Source: Saturnia japonica
Taxonomy: Eukaryota; Arthropoda; Insecta; Lepidoptera; Saturniidae
DNA length: 64,000 nt
Assembly (NCBI GenBank): GCA_033032175.1
Contig: CM065310.1
Location: 4,340,001 to 4,404,000, forward strand
Reading direction: 5' to 3'
Numbering within the stretch: position 1 is the stretch's first letter; every line of letters starts with the position of its first letter. Below, piece after piece: positions 45,714 through 57,552 of the stretch. Both the position numbers and the translations under genes were made by a program. The notes under the pieces were generated by a model. The model had not been told where the DNA came from. It was given only the letters and a program-made list of their open reading frames with translations, and made no database searches.

Positions 45714-48700
45714 ATGGAATTTGGTCACCGAACTAGCAAGAAATCGTTTCTGACGAAATTTATTGAGAAAATTGGATATTTTGGGGATAACAGTAGTCTG
45801 AGTGGAATTCGTTATGTGCTTTCTACTTCTCATGTACCTTTATTTAAACGGTGAGTATATATATTAGACACAATTCAATATGTGGATTCTGTGCGAATTT
45901 TGGATCGAATACAATTATTGTCTTTATGTTTATTCGAAGATTTTGAGTTCCTTTTGTTCATATTGTATTTTTCTACCAGACTGTTTTGGTTGTCTACACT
46001 GATCGTATCCTGTTATTGTTCCGCGTCAGTCCTGAGAGCTTCTCTCGGCCTGTATTTGGAAGACGCAATAAATTATTCAGTGGAAACAAATTATCTTGAC
46101 TGGGAAACTCCATACCCAGCTATCACTTTGTGCGAAAGGGGGTCTGATGAGAAACTGAAGGAATTAATTCTCGCGTAAGTTTATTTTATTTAGCAATAAA
46201 ACTCGTTTTATTGTGAGTCTATGAACTTGAAAATACAACTGTAACAGTTTCGACGAAGATTTTTTACGATGTTTTCCTTCACGGAAAGCTCAGGTTCATT
46301 ACAGGGATTCGAATGCACTACAATCGATGGGATGTCCGTACACGCTACCACTGAGCTATCATTGCTTCAAACGAACTCCTGTCACCATGTAAATAAAAAT
46401 TAATGTGATGTAAGGTACATAACATCTCAAGATTTGAGATACCAAAGCCAACCTCACCTGCATGTGATGACGAGTACCTTCTAAGTAAAAGACGAAGAAT
46501 TGGCGATAGCAGGATAATAGGAGGACTGTGTAGCCTGCCTGGGTCGCGATCACCATGCGTATTGTGAAAAGCTTGTCCTGCTGCGTCGCGTTTTGGGATC
46601 AGCTGAAGCATATCCAGTTTCTAATGGGCATTGTTCAATATTTTTACACTTCCTTTTTTATTTTAAGAATTTTGAGACACTAATTTGAATATTATACTAT
46701 TTTATGGTTTATTTTTTTGCTTTTTTATATTTTTGAAAATAGCAGATATTTTTTTTTTGACGTCATCACCAGCATTTATCAAGAACGGTTAATGTTATCT
46801 GTCGATTATCATACTCTATGCTTGTGATCATACCGCAGTGTGTATACCAATTTTGCCAAATGGTTACATTTTTCGTAACTTTTTACTCTATCGTGTCACA
46901 TGACTGTAAGTTTTTGGAATGAACACGATTTTCGTAACTTCTGAGAATATTAAGATTATTATTACACTAAGTTTGATAATTTGCCTAAAAATCGGCGAAG
47001 TAATTACAAAACCTCTTTCAAATTTAAAATATGTCCAATATGTCTCAATACTAACAAGTGTTTCAACTGTTTTGATAAAAAAGAAACGAATATATAATTT
47101 TGGTAGGAAAAATGTAACTTCTGAGGAAACGAAACGCAACTTTTAATTCAACGGCCCTGACAACACTCGCGTGATTGCAATGCGTATTTTGACAAAGTCA
47201 ACAACATTTGACATTAATGTTCAGTTATCAAGGCAAAAAAAACGTGTCTACGCTAATGATGACGTCGTGAAGATCAAACAAAGGGCATAACATTTCTTTG
47301 AAAAATATTTTTAAATCCTTCAATGTTTTTAATCTAATAAATTATAAAATGAACGTAGAGTGCGATTCTCGAAATGGTTTTTGATTTAGCCCTGGTTAAA
47401 AAATGATCAATTCCAATTACGCGGGCTGGCTATAACAGTGGTGATTGTCGATGGACTGTTGATCTCTTGATGGTCGTTACTGTTTTTCGGTTGTACTGTT
47501 CCTCCTATCAGGCATAGTCCAGTCACTTTGCTGTGCTACTATACAAAATGATTTTGGTAGCTGCAAATTTTCTTTTTTTTTATAATGGCTGACTGATTCC
47601 AAACGCGTAACACCCATAAGTTCTATTATGGTGGATGTTGAACTTACTGTATGCTGGTTGCGATTGAGTTGGACACAGTTTTCGTGTTACATCTTCTTCT
47701 TCTTCTTGTTTAGGCGCCGCAAAAAGCACTCGCCATTGTCAATGTTTAAAGCTCGCTCGCGTCAGAGTGTTACATATTCTATGGAATAAAAAAGTAGATA
47801 TCGTAATAGGTAATTTCCACGTCTGATTTTTTAAGTGACGTGAACTGAAAGATAAATTTTGAAGGACGCGTCATGCTTAGACACATTCTGAGAGAAGAAG
47901 AAAGATAGCTATACATTTATTTCGCGTAGCTGTTATTTAATATACCGCCATTAATTGATGTACCTTAGAAGTATATATGTATATAATAGTCTTATAAGTT
48001 ATCAATTCTAATTTTAAATAATTACAAGAAATTTTTTAATAAAAAATAAAACTAACTTCAATAATTTTGGAAAGTTTCGCGGTGTTTCTTCAAATGCGAA
48101 GGTTAAATGCCAATAAAATTAAAATGGGACCACTCTTGAGGTATCGCCTTTCTAAAATCATCTAAATAGGTTGATAAACAAAGAAGTTATGACTAAATAT
48201 CCATTAAAAAAAAAAAACATTTGAATTGAGGAGCATCCTCCTTGTTTTGAAGCCGGTTATAACATCGTTAGATATCGCCATGCTTTATAAATTTCATAGG
48301 CGGGGGGATTCGATTATTGGACGAGAATTGAAGGTGAAATTTCAATAACGCGTCACTTTTAGAAACATGTCGTTATATGTAAGAGAAGAAAGATATAATA
48401 AAACGAGAAAGACAAAGACTACGGTGTACGGTGGTATACGGGCAACTATTTTTTAATTGTGTGTTTTTAGGTCCAATAATAAAGTACCAATATCACTAAC
48501 AGCTTTTCTAAAAGAGGTCTTGTACTGGCAGCCGAAATACTGTAAGGTTTGTGTTTCGTGTAAACTTAACCATACTTGCGTTGAGAATTTCATAACGATT
48601 GTTAACGACTTCAGGTTAAAGTGCTATGATATTTTGAACAAATGTTGGTGGGGTGAAGAACAATTTGACTGCTGTGAGATGTGAGTGAAATGGGTTTGAT

Positions 48701-51700
48701 TCATAATCAATTTCTTCTTTTTTTTTTTGTTGTTGTAAATAATAAACGGGAATACAGTCCATTTCATGTAAGAGGTCACTGGCTATAGTTAACTATCTAA
48801 AACAAACCTTAAAAAGACCTTAGTTTAGAAGCCTCTAACTGGGATGGAACGCCTCGTTTTTATACATCTTATATACTTTCTTACTTACTACCAAGTGTAA
48901 CTAAATAAGCGTTTTGGAACCTTCTTTAGGTTTATTTATGAAAAAATGATGTCAATGAATTTTTACGCATTAAAAAAAAGTCTACACCACGGAGTTGCTT
49001 GCTTCACCTCTTCCTTAATTGTGGTGAAGATTGTTACACTCAAAGTTAGTTTTTAAAATGCCTGATCATTGTCACTTAGAAATAAATTACAAACGTTGAA
49101 AACAATTATGTTTTTTAGATATTTTTTTTCAATTCTATTATAATTTTTTTTCAATAAATTAACTTCATGTAAATTCAAATTTATTTTGATCACAACAAAG
49201 ACTTGTAAGTTCTAACGCCGTTTTTTGCAAGACATTAGACACAGAGGTAAGCCTTACTTAGATATTAATATTACATGTGCAACGGGAATATGTTTTTTTC
49301 TCAGGTTCAAACCGATTCAGACTGAATATGGGATATGTTACGTGTTCAACTCTCGTCTTACGAACGCCAGTATAATAAGCGCCAACCGCAAAGTTGTAAC
49401 ACCCAAACTTGGTATTCACACTGAAGGAGAATGTTGCGGTATATTACATGTTACCTTTTAAAACTTACTAGCAGTGCCCCACGGTTTCACCCGTGTTAAA
49501 TTTACAACTTTTCACCACATTGCCGTCCACGCACCCGTGCAGCCTACAGTGCCCCCCCCCTTCCTACAGTTTGCCGGATTTTTTGACGTTCAAGGTTACT
49601 GCTCCGCTGTTCAAGGTGTTATTTCTATTTCTTATCTTATCTCTCTATATTTCTTTCTATTATTCTATATTGTATAATTAGAAATATTTTATTCCATTAT
49701 GAAAATCAGTAGTTACTAATACTAGTAAGTACTAATCAAAGTTAGAAAAAAGTAAATGTCTCGATTAAACAAACTCATTCATGATCGCCCACCCCTTTTA
49801 AATCTATGATAACAAATGACAAGAAAGTGAACTTTGATAATAAGATATAAAAGTTATTCCTGAAAAATCTAGCTATGTAGTAGGTATAGTATAAATAAAA
49901 GTCAATCTGCGAGTGACGGCATGTTTAAAAATGAAAGTAAGTTATTGAGTAATATTGGTCTATTGATAAAAAAACCTAAAACAATAAAATCTGGAAAAGT
50001 AACTGTTTATTTATTTCATTTGATCATAAAAATTTTTTTTTGTCTGTGAGTTACGTGATTTGAAGCGCCGCTGATTCGAAAACGTGACGTCACCATTCAG
50101 GAAATGTGAACGTTAGACTCTTGCATAAGCTGTCACGTTTGTCACTGTTATCATACAAAATTACATATAAAATTAATGATGACGTTACGAATCATAATCA
50201 CGCGTTTTAGTGGTGTATTTTTAAATTTGGATTAAAATATATTTTTAAATCACTTTCTATGATGTATTAATGAAAAAAAAAATTATTCATATGTGTTATT
50301 TTCAACATATAAAATATTTGAAAACAATTTTCCAAAAGTTGTCAACTCTCGTATTGTAACTTTGCCTTGAAATTAATATATCTTGCCTAATTTCTAGATG
50401 AGAAGTAAATTTACAGTCATGAATTTTTCAGATGAAAATACATTCACCAGATGAGATGGTTTCTGTGGCTTTAGAGAACATTTTGCCTCGATGTAGCATT
50501 ACGTCTTATATATCTGATACAGAAATTATTCTAAAGGTAAATTAATTGTCTTTTAAGTTTTTTTGAAACGATGTGTACTATTCAGAAGATTAAGTTTTTA
50601 ATGGTTCAATAAATTATAAATATATTGTAATTTCTTCTATTATAAGTCTTTACTATTTTTTACTTTTTCAGCTATTTTTTTTTCTACGTTAATTGTTCAT
50701 TAAAGTCAGTAACTCAAATATCATTTTAAAGCGTAAAAGATTTTCTCTATAAATTATTTCTTAAAACTGTTCTTTAAACAATATTAATTTGAAAAGGAAA
50801 CAAAAGACCCGTCGGGAACAAAAAAATAATTGACAAATTCTTGTTGCTTTTTATTTCATTTCCAGAAGTCGTACTTAAATTTGTATAGGCTATGTCACTA
50901 TAACACCTCGTATGCCAAAATTCATCAAGCCGTTTAGGCTACAGAGCGTGCCAAAGAAATAAACACACATACATATATACTCTCGAAAACCATAACCCTC
51001 CTTTTTCGTAGTCAGCTAAAAAGATGGAACTCCTAATCTGTTTAATTATAATATAACAGCTGTCAGATGTTAGCTGCTAATATTCGCACGCATTTGCTAG
51101 CTATAATTTACTATGAAAGTTTTTATTTCATATAACAACAGTAGTTTACGAGTTTTTGGATGGAACTTGAAGTGACATATTGTGATTTTATATATTTAAT
51201 TCATTAACATAGGTTTTTTGACCCTATATTATGATGTGATATTGGATGGCATTTTGCGACATATAGTTTGGTTGTTGTGCATACGTGAAGTGGATTACAA
51301 ATATAAAGTAAAAAACATGCATTTTGAGATGTAACAAAAACTCCCTAGATAGTTCTGACAAGGGAGCCACCATTTTGTCAGAAGACCCCATTTTGTTTAT
51401 TTGAAAATTTTACGAAGAAACATTGACACTGGCGAGTGCTTTTTGCGGCGCCAAAACAAGAAGAAGAAGAACAGAAATTTACTTTCAATCTAAAATTCTT
51501 AATGTAAGCTTTTGTATAAGGCGCAGAAATATGTATCGGTTTCGATCACAATTCCATTAAAAATCTCATATACTTACTTACCTTGTTTCAAATTGCCTAC
51601 TGTTTTTCTACAATCTATTTATAAAAACTCTCAGATTGAAAACAGATGGCGTTTTCTATTAGTTAGCAGGTGGAATTCCTAGTTTAATAATTTTTTTTTT

Positions 51701-54700
51701 TGTTTAATTTATTTTAATTCCATTTTGATATTTTTCCTCAATTGCGTGGGAATATGAGCTTTAAAATGATGATTGAATAATTAATTTGGACGAAAAATTT
51801 AGGAAGTATTATATAACGTTGATGTGAGATTTTCAATTACTCCTCTACATTTAAATTTGCTTCGCTGAGATTTTGCCTAACATATCTTACCCTCCCATTT
51901 TGACCTCACGTTATTAAGGGACATCCCCTTAGATTTTAGAACAAAGTGATTTTTGTAGATAAACATGTACTGGTTAAATAGAATTCATATTTTAGGCGGA
52001 ACAAACAATAAACGATCCGTCAGTAAAATTCGTTATGCCTGGAAGTCGTGATTGCTTGTTCAGTCATGAGCGGCCAGACTTTGCACAAGACTGGCCCTAC
52101 ACCACTTACTCGTATAGTTCTTGTGTGATGTACAGCAGAGCTCGTGCACAGGTCGATGTTTGTAATTGCACCCATCACTTCATGCCTATCTTAGGTAAGC
52201 TACTAATCCAAGATCCAAAATATATAAATCCTGACTTAAGTGCTCGGCGACAGTTTCTCAACTTGAAGTGGGTAAGCAGCCAGGCGGGCATTAGAAAAGT
52301 TTTATCACGATGTTTAAAAATAACTAAACATAGCCAATAGCTCAAAAATAGCCTGCTATCAGTTAATCAATTTTTAAGATCACAATATTAGACAGTAGAT
52401 ATGTCATTGATGCTCTTTACATGCAATCGTAAATGCAATCAGTTCACTTTCGACTTAATACTGGCGTGAGCGAAAAGAAACTTTTATCTTTTTTTTGACA
52501 ACAGAGTTTCTGCCTCACGTTGAGATTTTCTATCTCTTTTGTTTCAACATGCTGATAACAAAATTTGTACCGTTTTCAAATGGCTTTTAGTGAGATTATA
52601 ACGCATCTATTTATAAAACATCATTGCCTTTTATAAACATATTCGCAAACTTTACCTTTTATACTATCTTTTCTAGCTTAGAATTTAAACAAATATTAAA
52701 GTTCATATCAATGAGGCCTCCTGTTCGATTTACTGCTGAAACAAATAAATGCATAAAATAATATTTTTTTAGAATTTTATTAATCATAGTAATATAATAT
52801 AAACAAATTTTCAGGTGACTTTCCTCGGTGTAACATTAAAGGTTTAGCCTGTCTTCATACTAAAAGCAGTGAGTAAATAACTAATTTAACAAAAGACATT
52901 GATCTGTTCAAATCAGTTAAATCTAAATTAAATAATAAAGAATATTATGCACTTTGATACTTTATTTGTCTACTGACAAAGATATGTCTACGATGCTATG
53001 TAGACATATGTAAATTACTTAGTAGCCCTTGTTGTACCAAACAAAAAGAAACCAAAGTTAGTACAGTGTCTCTTATTCAGTGTGTTTTAAAATTCCGGTT
53101 ACCAACTTATTATTAACAAAAGTTTCTTGCCTATTTCAAGAAATAAAACTATCGCTTTTAAATAATATAATTCTATATCGCTATTTACTTTTTATTTAGA
53201 TTTGCTGACTGTTGAAGGCCTTGAGTGCCCAATGGATTGTGAAAATATAATTTTATACACCCATCTACTACACGTGTAGGTAGGTAGAAACTTATTAGAA
53301 AGAAATTTGACTACACAAATGAGAACAGAATGACACGTACTAAATTTGAAATATTTAAGATACAAATTTATTATCAAACAGTATCTACTCAATAATTATA
53401 ACTACATATTTATATATTGTACAAGGTGTCCAGAAAGGGTATCGGGTATTTGTTTTCGCGCCATATTCGAAACGGGGCGTCTAAAGGGTGCGGGGAGGAG
53501 TTCGTGGCGTCCGCCATTTTGTGGAGTTTTAGTCACGATGGAACAGTACTCGGGGACGCATCGCGCATTTTGCGTACGAGCGTATTATCGTAATGGTGAT
53601 TCAATAGTGACTGCTCAACGTCTCTATCGTGCGGAATATCGTACACACCACGCGCCAAGTGACGATAGCATTAGGAAATGGATCAGGATGTTCGAGAATA
53701 CAGGTGCGACAGTTAAAATTCAAAACTCTGGTCGTCCTCGTTCAGTTCGCGATGAAGAAACAATTGAAGAAGTTGAGGCGTCGGTTCGTCAAAATCCGTC
53801 TTTATCCATCCGAAAGCGAAGCCAAGCGTTGAACATCAAAAAATCGTCTTTACATTCGATTTTAAACAAAGACTTACATCTAAAAGCCTATAAAATTCAA
53901 TTGGTTCAAGAATTGAAGGATACGGACTATGCTAATCAACTGAATTTTGCGAACGAAATGCTACAGCGATTTAACAACTTTAACAACATACTGTTCAGTG
54001 ACGAAGCAAAATTTCACCTGAATGGTCATGTTAATAAGCAGAATTGTCGGTACTGGGCAGTGGAGAATCCGAGACAAAAGCATGAACGACCCCTGCATAG
54101 CCCAAAGGTCGTTGTTTGGGCCGCTATGTCTGCTAAAGGCATAATTGGTCCTTATTTTCATGAAGATCAACGAGGCCGAGCAATTAATGTGAATAGTGAC
54201 CGTTATTGCGATATGTTGCGAAATTTTTTGGTCCCAGAGTTGCAGGAGTTTGCAGGTTTCAACTCAAGAACGTGGTTCCAGCAAGATGGGGCCACTTGCC
54301 ATACCTCAAATGACTCAATGGAAGTTGTTAACGAATTATTCCCTAATAAAGTCATTTCGCGAAGGGGTAACATCAACTGGCCTCCCAGAAGCCCCGACCT
54401 TAGCCCGCTTGACTATTTTGCATGGGGATACCTTAAAAGTAAGGTTTATCAAAACAATCCGACGAATCTAACCCAGTTAAAGCAAAACATCAGGTAAGAA
54501 ATAGCAGCAATATCGATAGCTATGTGTCAACGTGTTATCGCCAATCTTCGTTCTGGCCCTACACCACTTACTCGTATAGTTCTTGTGTGATGTACAGCAG
54601 AGCTCGTGCACAGGTCGATGTTTGTAATTGCACCCATCACTTCATGCCTATCTTAGGTAAGCTACTAATCCAAGATCCAAAATATATAAGTCCTGACATA

Positions 54701-57552
54701 AGTGCGGGTGCCGGAACACACCACCTATAAGTGCTCGGCGACAGTTTCTCAACTTGAAGTGGGTAAGGAGCCAGGCGGGCATTAGAAAAGTTTTATCACG
54801 ATGTTTAAAAATAACTAAACATAGCCAATCGCTCGAAAATAGCCTGCTATCAGTTAATCAATTTTTAAGATCACAACATTAGACAATTGATATATCATTG
54901 ATGCTCTTTACATGCAATCGTAAATACAATCAGTTCACTTTCGACTTGATACTGGCGTGATCGAGAAGAAACTTTTATCCTTTTCTGACAATAGAGTTTC
55001 CGCCTTACGCTGGGATTTTCTATCTCTTTTTTCAACATACTGATAACAAAATTTGTACCATTTTCAAATTGCTTTTAGTGAGATTATAAAGCGTCAATTT
55101 ATACCACATCATTGCCTTTTATAAACATATTCACAAACTATACCTTTTATACTACCTTTTCTAACTTAGAATTTAAACAAATATTAAAGTTCATATCAAT
55201 GAGGCCTCCTGTTCGATTTACTGCTAAAACAAATAAATGCATAAAATAATATTTTTTAGAATTTTATTAATCATAGTAACTTAATTTAAACAAATTTTTC
55301 AGGTGACTTTCCTCGATGTAACATTAAAGGTTTAGCCTGTCTTCATACTAAAAGCAGTGAGTAAATAATTAATTTAACAAAAGACATTGATGTGTTCAAA
55401 TCAGTTAAATGTAAATTAAATAATAAATAATGTTATTCACTTTGATACTTTATTTGTCTGCTGACAAAGATATATATATCTACGATGTTATGAACATTAT
55501 GTAAATTACTTAGTAGCCTTAGTTGTACCAAACAAAAAGGAACCAAAGTTAGTACAGTGTCTCTTATTCAGTGTGTTTTAAAATTCCGGTTACCAACTTA
55601 TTATTAACAAGTTTCTTGCCTATTTCAAGAAATAAAACTATCGATTTTACATAATATAATTCAATATCGCTATTTACTTTTTATTTAGATTTGCTGACTG
55701 TTGAAGGTCTTGAGTGCCCAATGGATTGTGAAAATATAATCTATACACCCATCTACTACACGTGTAGGTAGGTAGAAACTTATTCCACTTTGAGTAAATA
55801 TTGTTATTATAACGATTTATATATTGTATTATAAATTCCGTTTAAGTTGTTGAATATAAATATGGATTCCTTTTTAGTAAAAGCCTACTTTATCCCAAGC
55901 TTTCCTTAACCTGCTTCTTCAATTATATCATCAGCCTACCGTTTTCTTGATCTACCTTTGCTCCTTTACCTGTAGGATACGCGAATTCAAGTACGTACTG
56001 AAAATTTCGAAAGCGCAATTAGATTCTAACTGAATACATTAATACTGCCTACCTATTTATCTGACATATACAATATCTTCATTATACATTAAATCGTGAT
56101 GATACTTTACAGCCGATATACTGGAAACATTTCTTCAGAGTTGGTCGAGCGCGGATCAAAGGTTATAGTGAGATTGGGTCAGCTGCCTTCGTTAAGAGTG
56201 CGTAGACATGCTATCAGAGACACGCTTGGACTAGTCGGTAATAAATACTTTTATAGCAATGTAATTTTTTTTCTCTAACCCTAAAGAAGTGTTTTAATAA
56301 AAACTAGCTAACTCGTGCGAATAATTCGCATATTTATAGAATGTAAAAAATCTAACAGCTGTCACATTAGTTAAACGGATTGCTAATAGATGTTGCCTCC
56401 AGTATGTTATTCGATTATATTATGATTTTTCTTAACCAGACATTAATTTTAATCTATTTTTCGGCAATAGCAGGAAACATTAGTTTTAGGATATTTGAAA
56501 TTTTTAGTTTGATTAATAAAATTAAAGAAGATATGGGTTACTACAAGAAAAAAATACACCTTTAAGAAATAAGGAATATATAGAGAAAATATATGGCCCG
56601 ATAAACGTTGTTGCCCTTTCCAACATACTTATATTTTTAATAGTGGCACGGAAAATTGACGGTACTGTCCTTTTAGGCCCTGGCCATACGCACTGTTTCC
56701 GTGTGAGCATTCCTGAGCATGCTTGTGGACGGTGAGACGGTAGCTCGCGCAGGCGAGTTGTGCAATCGTTGACATGCTGAAAATTGGACTGCGCAGTTTT
56801 GGTTTGCACGGTTTTTCTTGCGAGTTTACTCTCAGAACACTATGTTCTGTAGATTGCACAGCCCAGTTCGCACGAGCTAACCTGCATGTGTGGTCGCTGG
56901 TGAAAGTTTCTTTTTATTAAAGGATCAAAAGTTTCAGAGATAGCTAAATATCAATTTCACAGAAAATATCTCTATAATTATTATAACTATAGCGGTATAG
57001 AAGAAATAAAATAATTTTCCGAGAACGTCTATGAATGTATGTACTTTTAAATTATATAATTACCAGCTCCTTTTCTGCGTCTTCGCTCGCCTCATAGTTA
57101 TGTTATCTCCTAATGCCTAATTCTAACTGAATTAGTAAATACAAATTTTCATAGATCTGTCTTCAAAAATGACGAATTTTCAAACAAACTTTTATCCCCT
57201 TTTTCACCATCTTAAGGGTTCAATTTCCAAAAATCCTTATCCTTATCCTCACTTAAATTGTAATAGAAACCTGCATGCAAATTTTCACGGTCCTATTAAC
57301 ATTCTTAAAAATAAGTTCTATTGATTTTAACCTGTTCCTTTTTCTCACACATTTCACATATATAAAGTAGCTAGAGAAAGAATATTTTCCTTTTATCAAA
57401 ACAATCTACGGTATGTGAATTATATAATTATTTAAGTGAATAAATATTATGTTTCAGTGGATGTAGGAGGCGTGCTCGGTGTGTTCATTGGAGCGTCACT
57501 TCTGAGTGTTATTGAAGTTATCTACCTTTTATGCATTAGGAGTGCACACTGA
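45714..57552 (+). CDS. Pickpocket-type DEG/ENaC sodium channel subunit, ten exons
   Basis: Subunit of an amiloride-sensitive-type cation channel in the plasma membrane; insect pickpockets act in mechano-, chemo- or osmosensation. Exons: 45714-45850, 45980-46174, 48471-48680, 49305 to about 49449, 50432-50536, 51996-52194, 52815-52868, 55689-55767, 56113-56237, 57458-57552. The N-terminus has SSLSGIRYVL, then membrane segment 1 (LFWLSTLIVSCYCSASVL) and TPYPAITLCE. The extracellular part has FKPIQTEYGICYVFNSR, KIHSPDE, DCLFSHERPD, a cysteine-rich VDVCNCTHHFMPILGDFPRC and GLECPMDC. Membrane segment 2 is GGVLGVFIGASLLSVIEVIY with the family's G-x-S filter, ending CIRSAH. Total is about 450 residues. 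All phases match except the 3' end of exon 4, where the frame runs to a stop at 49459; CAT|GTTACC would keep phase 0 but is a weak donor. Exons 6-8 exist in two copies: 8A (53200-53278) is frameshifted and 8B is used in this model. The gene may be functional, or a recent pseudogene if exon 4 lacks a donor. Confidence 0.82.
46175..48470. other. Channel gene intron 2, repeats only
   Basis: Contains a reverse family B SINE (46240-46370) and a 5'-truncated reverse family C SINE (47695-47755). The opposing frames at 46888-47146 have no domain. A retroelement tail occurs at about 48050-48250. Otherwise AT-rich with no feature. Confidence 0.5.
46240..46370 (-). repeat. tRNA-derived SINE, family B, reverse
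   Basis: Reverse complement of the family B head: acgatgttttccttcac, gctcaggttcattacagggattcgaatgca, gtccgtacacgctaccactgagct. The B-box-like gattcgaa and the A-box-like accactgagct are visible. In channel gene intron 2. Confidence 0.75.
49467..49680 (+). repeat. RTE-type retroelement 3' tail abutting channel exon 4
   Basis: Begins ctagcagtgccccacggtttcacccgtgtt, six bases after the in-frame stop that ends channel exon 4 (49459-49461). An insertion here would have displaced or destroyed the normal 5' splice site of exon 4. It is also the likeliest reason the exon border cannot be read. Confidence 0.7.
49990..50350 (-). repeat. GTGACGTCAC repeat, reverse copy
   Basis: Reverse relative of 20200-20425: gtctgtgagttacgtgatttgaa, aaacgtgacgtcaccattcag, ataagctgtcac, catacaaaattacatataaaatt, gatgacgttacg, then tattttcaacatataaa. 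In channel gene intron 4. Confidence 0.6.
50807..51017 (-). mobile_element. MITE copy (ACCCGACTGC family), reverse
   Basis: gacccgtcggg at the left and ctttttcgtagtcagct at the right with the interior ctttttatttcatttccag, taggctatgtcact, cctcgtatgccaaaattca and acagagcgtgccaaagaaata. In channel gene intron 5. Confidence 0.75.
51150..51475 (+). repeat. SINE-like repeat with (GAA)n tail, family C
   Basis: tttttggatggaacttgaagtgacatat, gaccctatattatg, gtggattacaaatataaa, caagggagccaccattttgt, ending gcggcgccaaaacaagaagaag. In channel gene intron 5. Confidence 0.75.
52091..53296 (+). repeat. Channel gene exon 6-8 duplication, copy A
   Basis: Matches 54553-55784 from ctggccctacaccac (inside exon 6) to ggtagaaacttatt (after exon 8), with small indels. 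It contains the 3' part of exon 6 (to 52194), exon 7A (52815-52868) and exon 8A (from 53200). Exon 8A has one extra T compared with copy B, near 53252, and reads into a stop at 53276-53278. Confidence 0.93.
53200..53278 (+). pseudogene. Channel exon 8, copy A, frameshifted
   Basis: Acceptor tttatttag is intact, and the start NLLTVEGLECPMDCENII matches copy B. One extra base (aattttata against aatctata) then shifts the frame to an early stop, losing YTPIYYTC and the donor context. If spliced in, the transcript would end before membrane segment 2. Confidence 0.88.
53422..54552 (+). mobile_element. DD41D (rosa/visitor-like) Tc1/mariner element, 3' truncated
   Basis: The left end is caaggtgtccagaaagggta (terminal inverted repeat, about 32 bp) preceded by TA (53420-53421). 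The matching right end is absent here but present in the second element at 63812-63843. The element is cut within the transposase C-terminal coding region at about 54552, where it joins the middle of channel exon 6 (copy B). It lies in the same orientation as the channel gene. Confidence 0.88.
53538..54497 (+). pseudogene. DD41D Tc1/mariner transposase, truncated by stop
   Basis: The start MEQYSGTHRAFCVRAYYRNG is followed by a helix-turn-helix (DSIRKWIRMFENTG) and an AT-hook-like GRPRS. Catalytic aspartates are in ILFSDEAKFH, WFQQDGATCHTSN and PRSPDLSPLDYF, with 41 residues between the second and third. A TAA replaces the TCA seen in the second element, stopping the frame after LKQNIR. About 45 C-terminal codons are then lost to the junction with the channel gene. 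The family assignment rests on the DD41D spacing. The frame is otherwise clean over 320 codons, so the element is fairly young, but it should be inactive. Confidence 0.85.
54553..55784 (+). repeat. Channel gene exon 6-8 duplication, copy B
   Basis: Begins inside exon 6 (YTTYSYSSCVMYSR.. to the donor at 54655), so exon 6B has no acceptor and lacks its first 31-32 codons. Exon 7B (55303-55356) is intact, with one silent difference from 7A. Exon 8B (55689-55767) is intact and phase-compatible with exon 9. It carries an extra 22-base stretch with a cggaacacaccacct core near 54705-54727. Confidence 0.93.
57063..57300 (+). repeat. Interspersed repeat (family of 9943-10195) in channel intron 9
   Basis: accagctccttttctgcgtctt, tcatagttatgtta, ttcaaaaatgacgaatttt, tttttcaccatctta, tccaaaaatcctt, gcatgcaaattttcacggtcct. 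No frame. Confidence 0.65.

Noticed and set aside
45882..45979. Frame extending 5' of channel exon 2 (MDSVRILDRIQ..)
   Set aside because: It is intron read-through; the family N-terminus is in the separate exon 45714-45850, which joins in phase.
46888..47146. Overlapping frames of about 80 codons on both strands
   Set aside because: No domain, low-complexity AT-rich sequence inside channel intron 2, no splice context.
53346..53537. N-terminal extension of the DD41D transposase frame before MEQYSG
   Set aside because: This part spans the inverted repeat and flanking intron; the natural start is at 53538.
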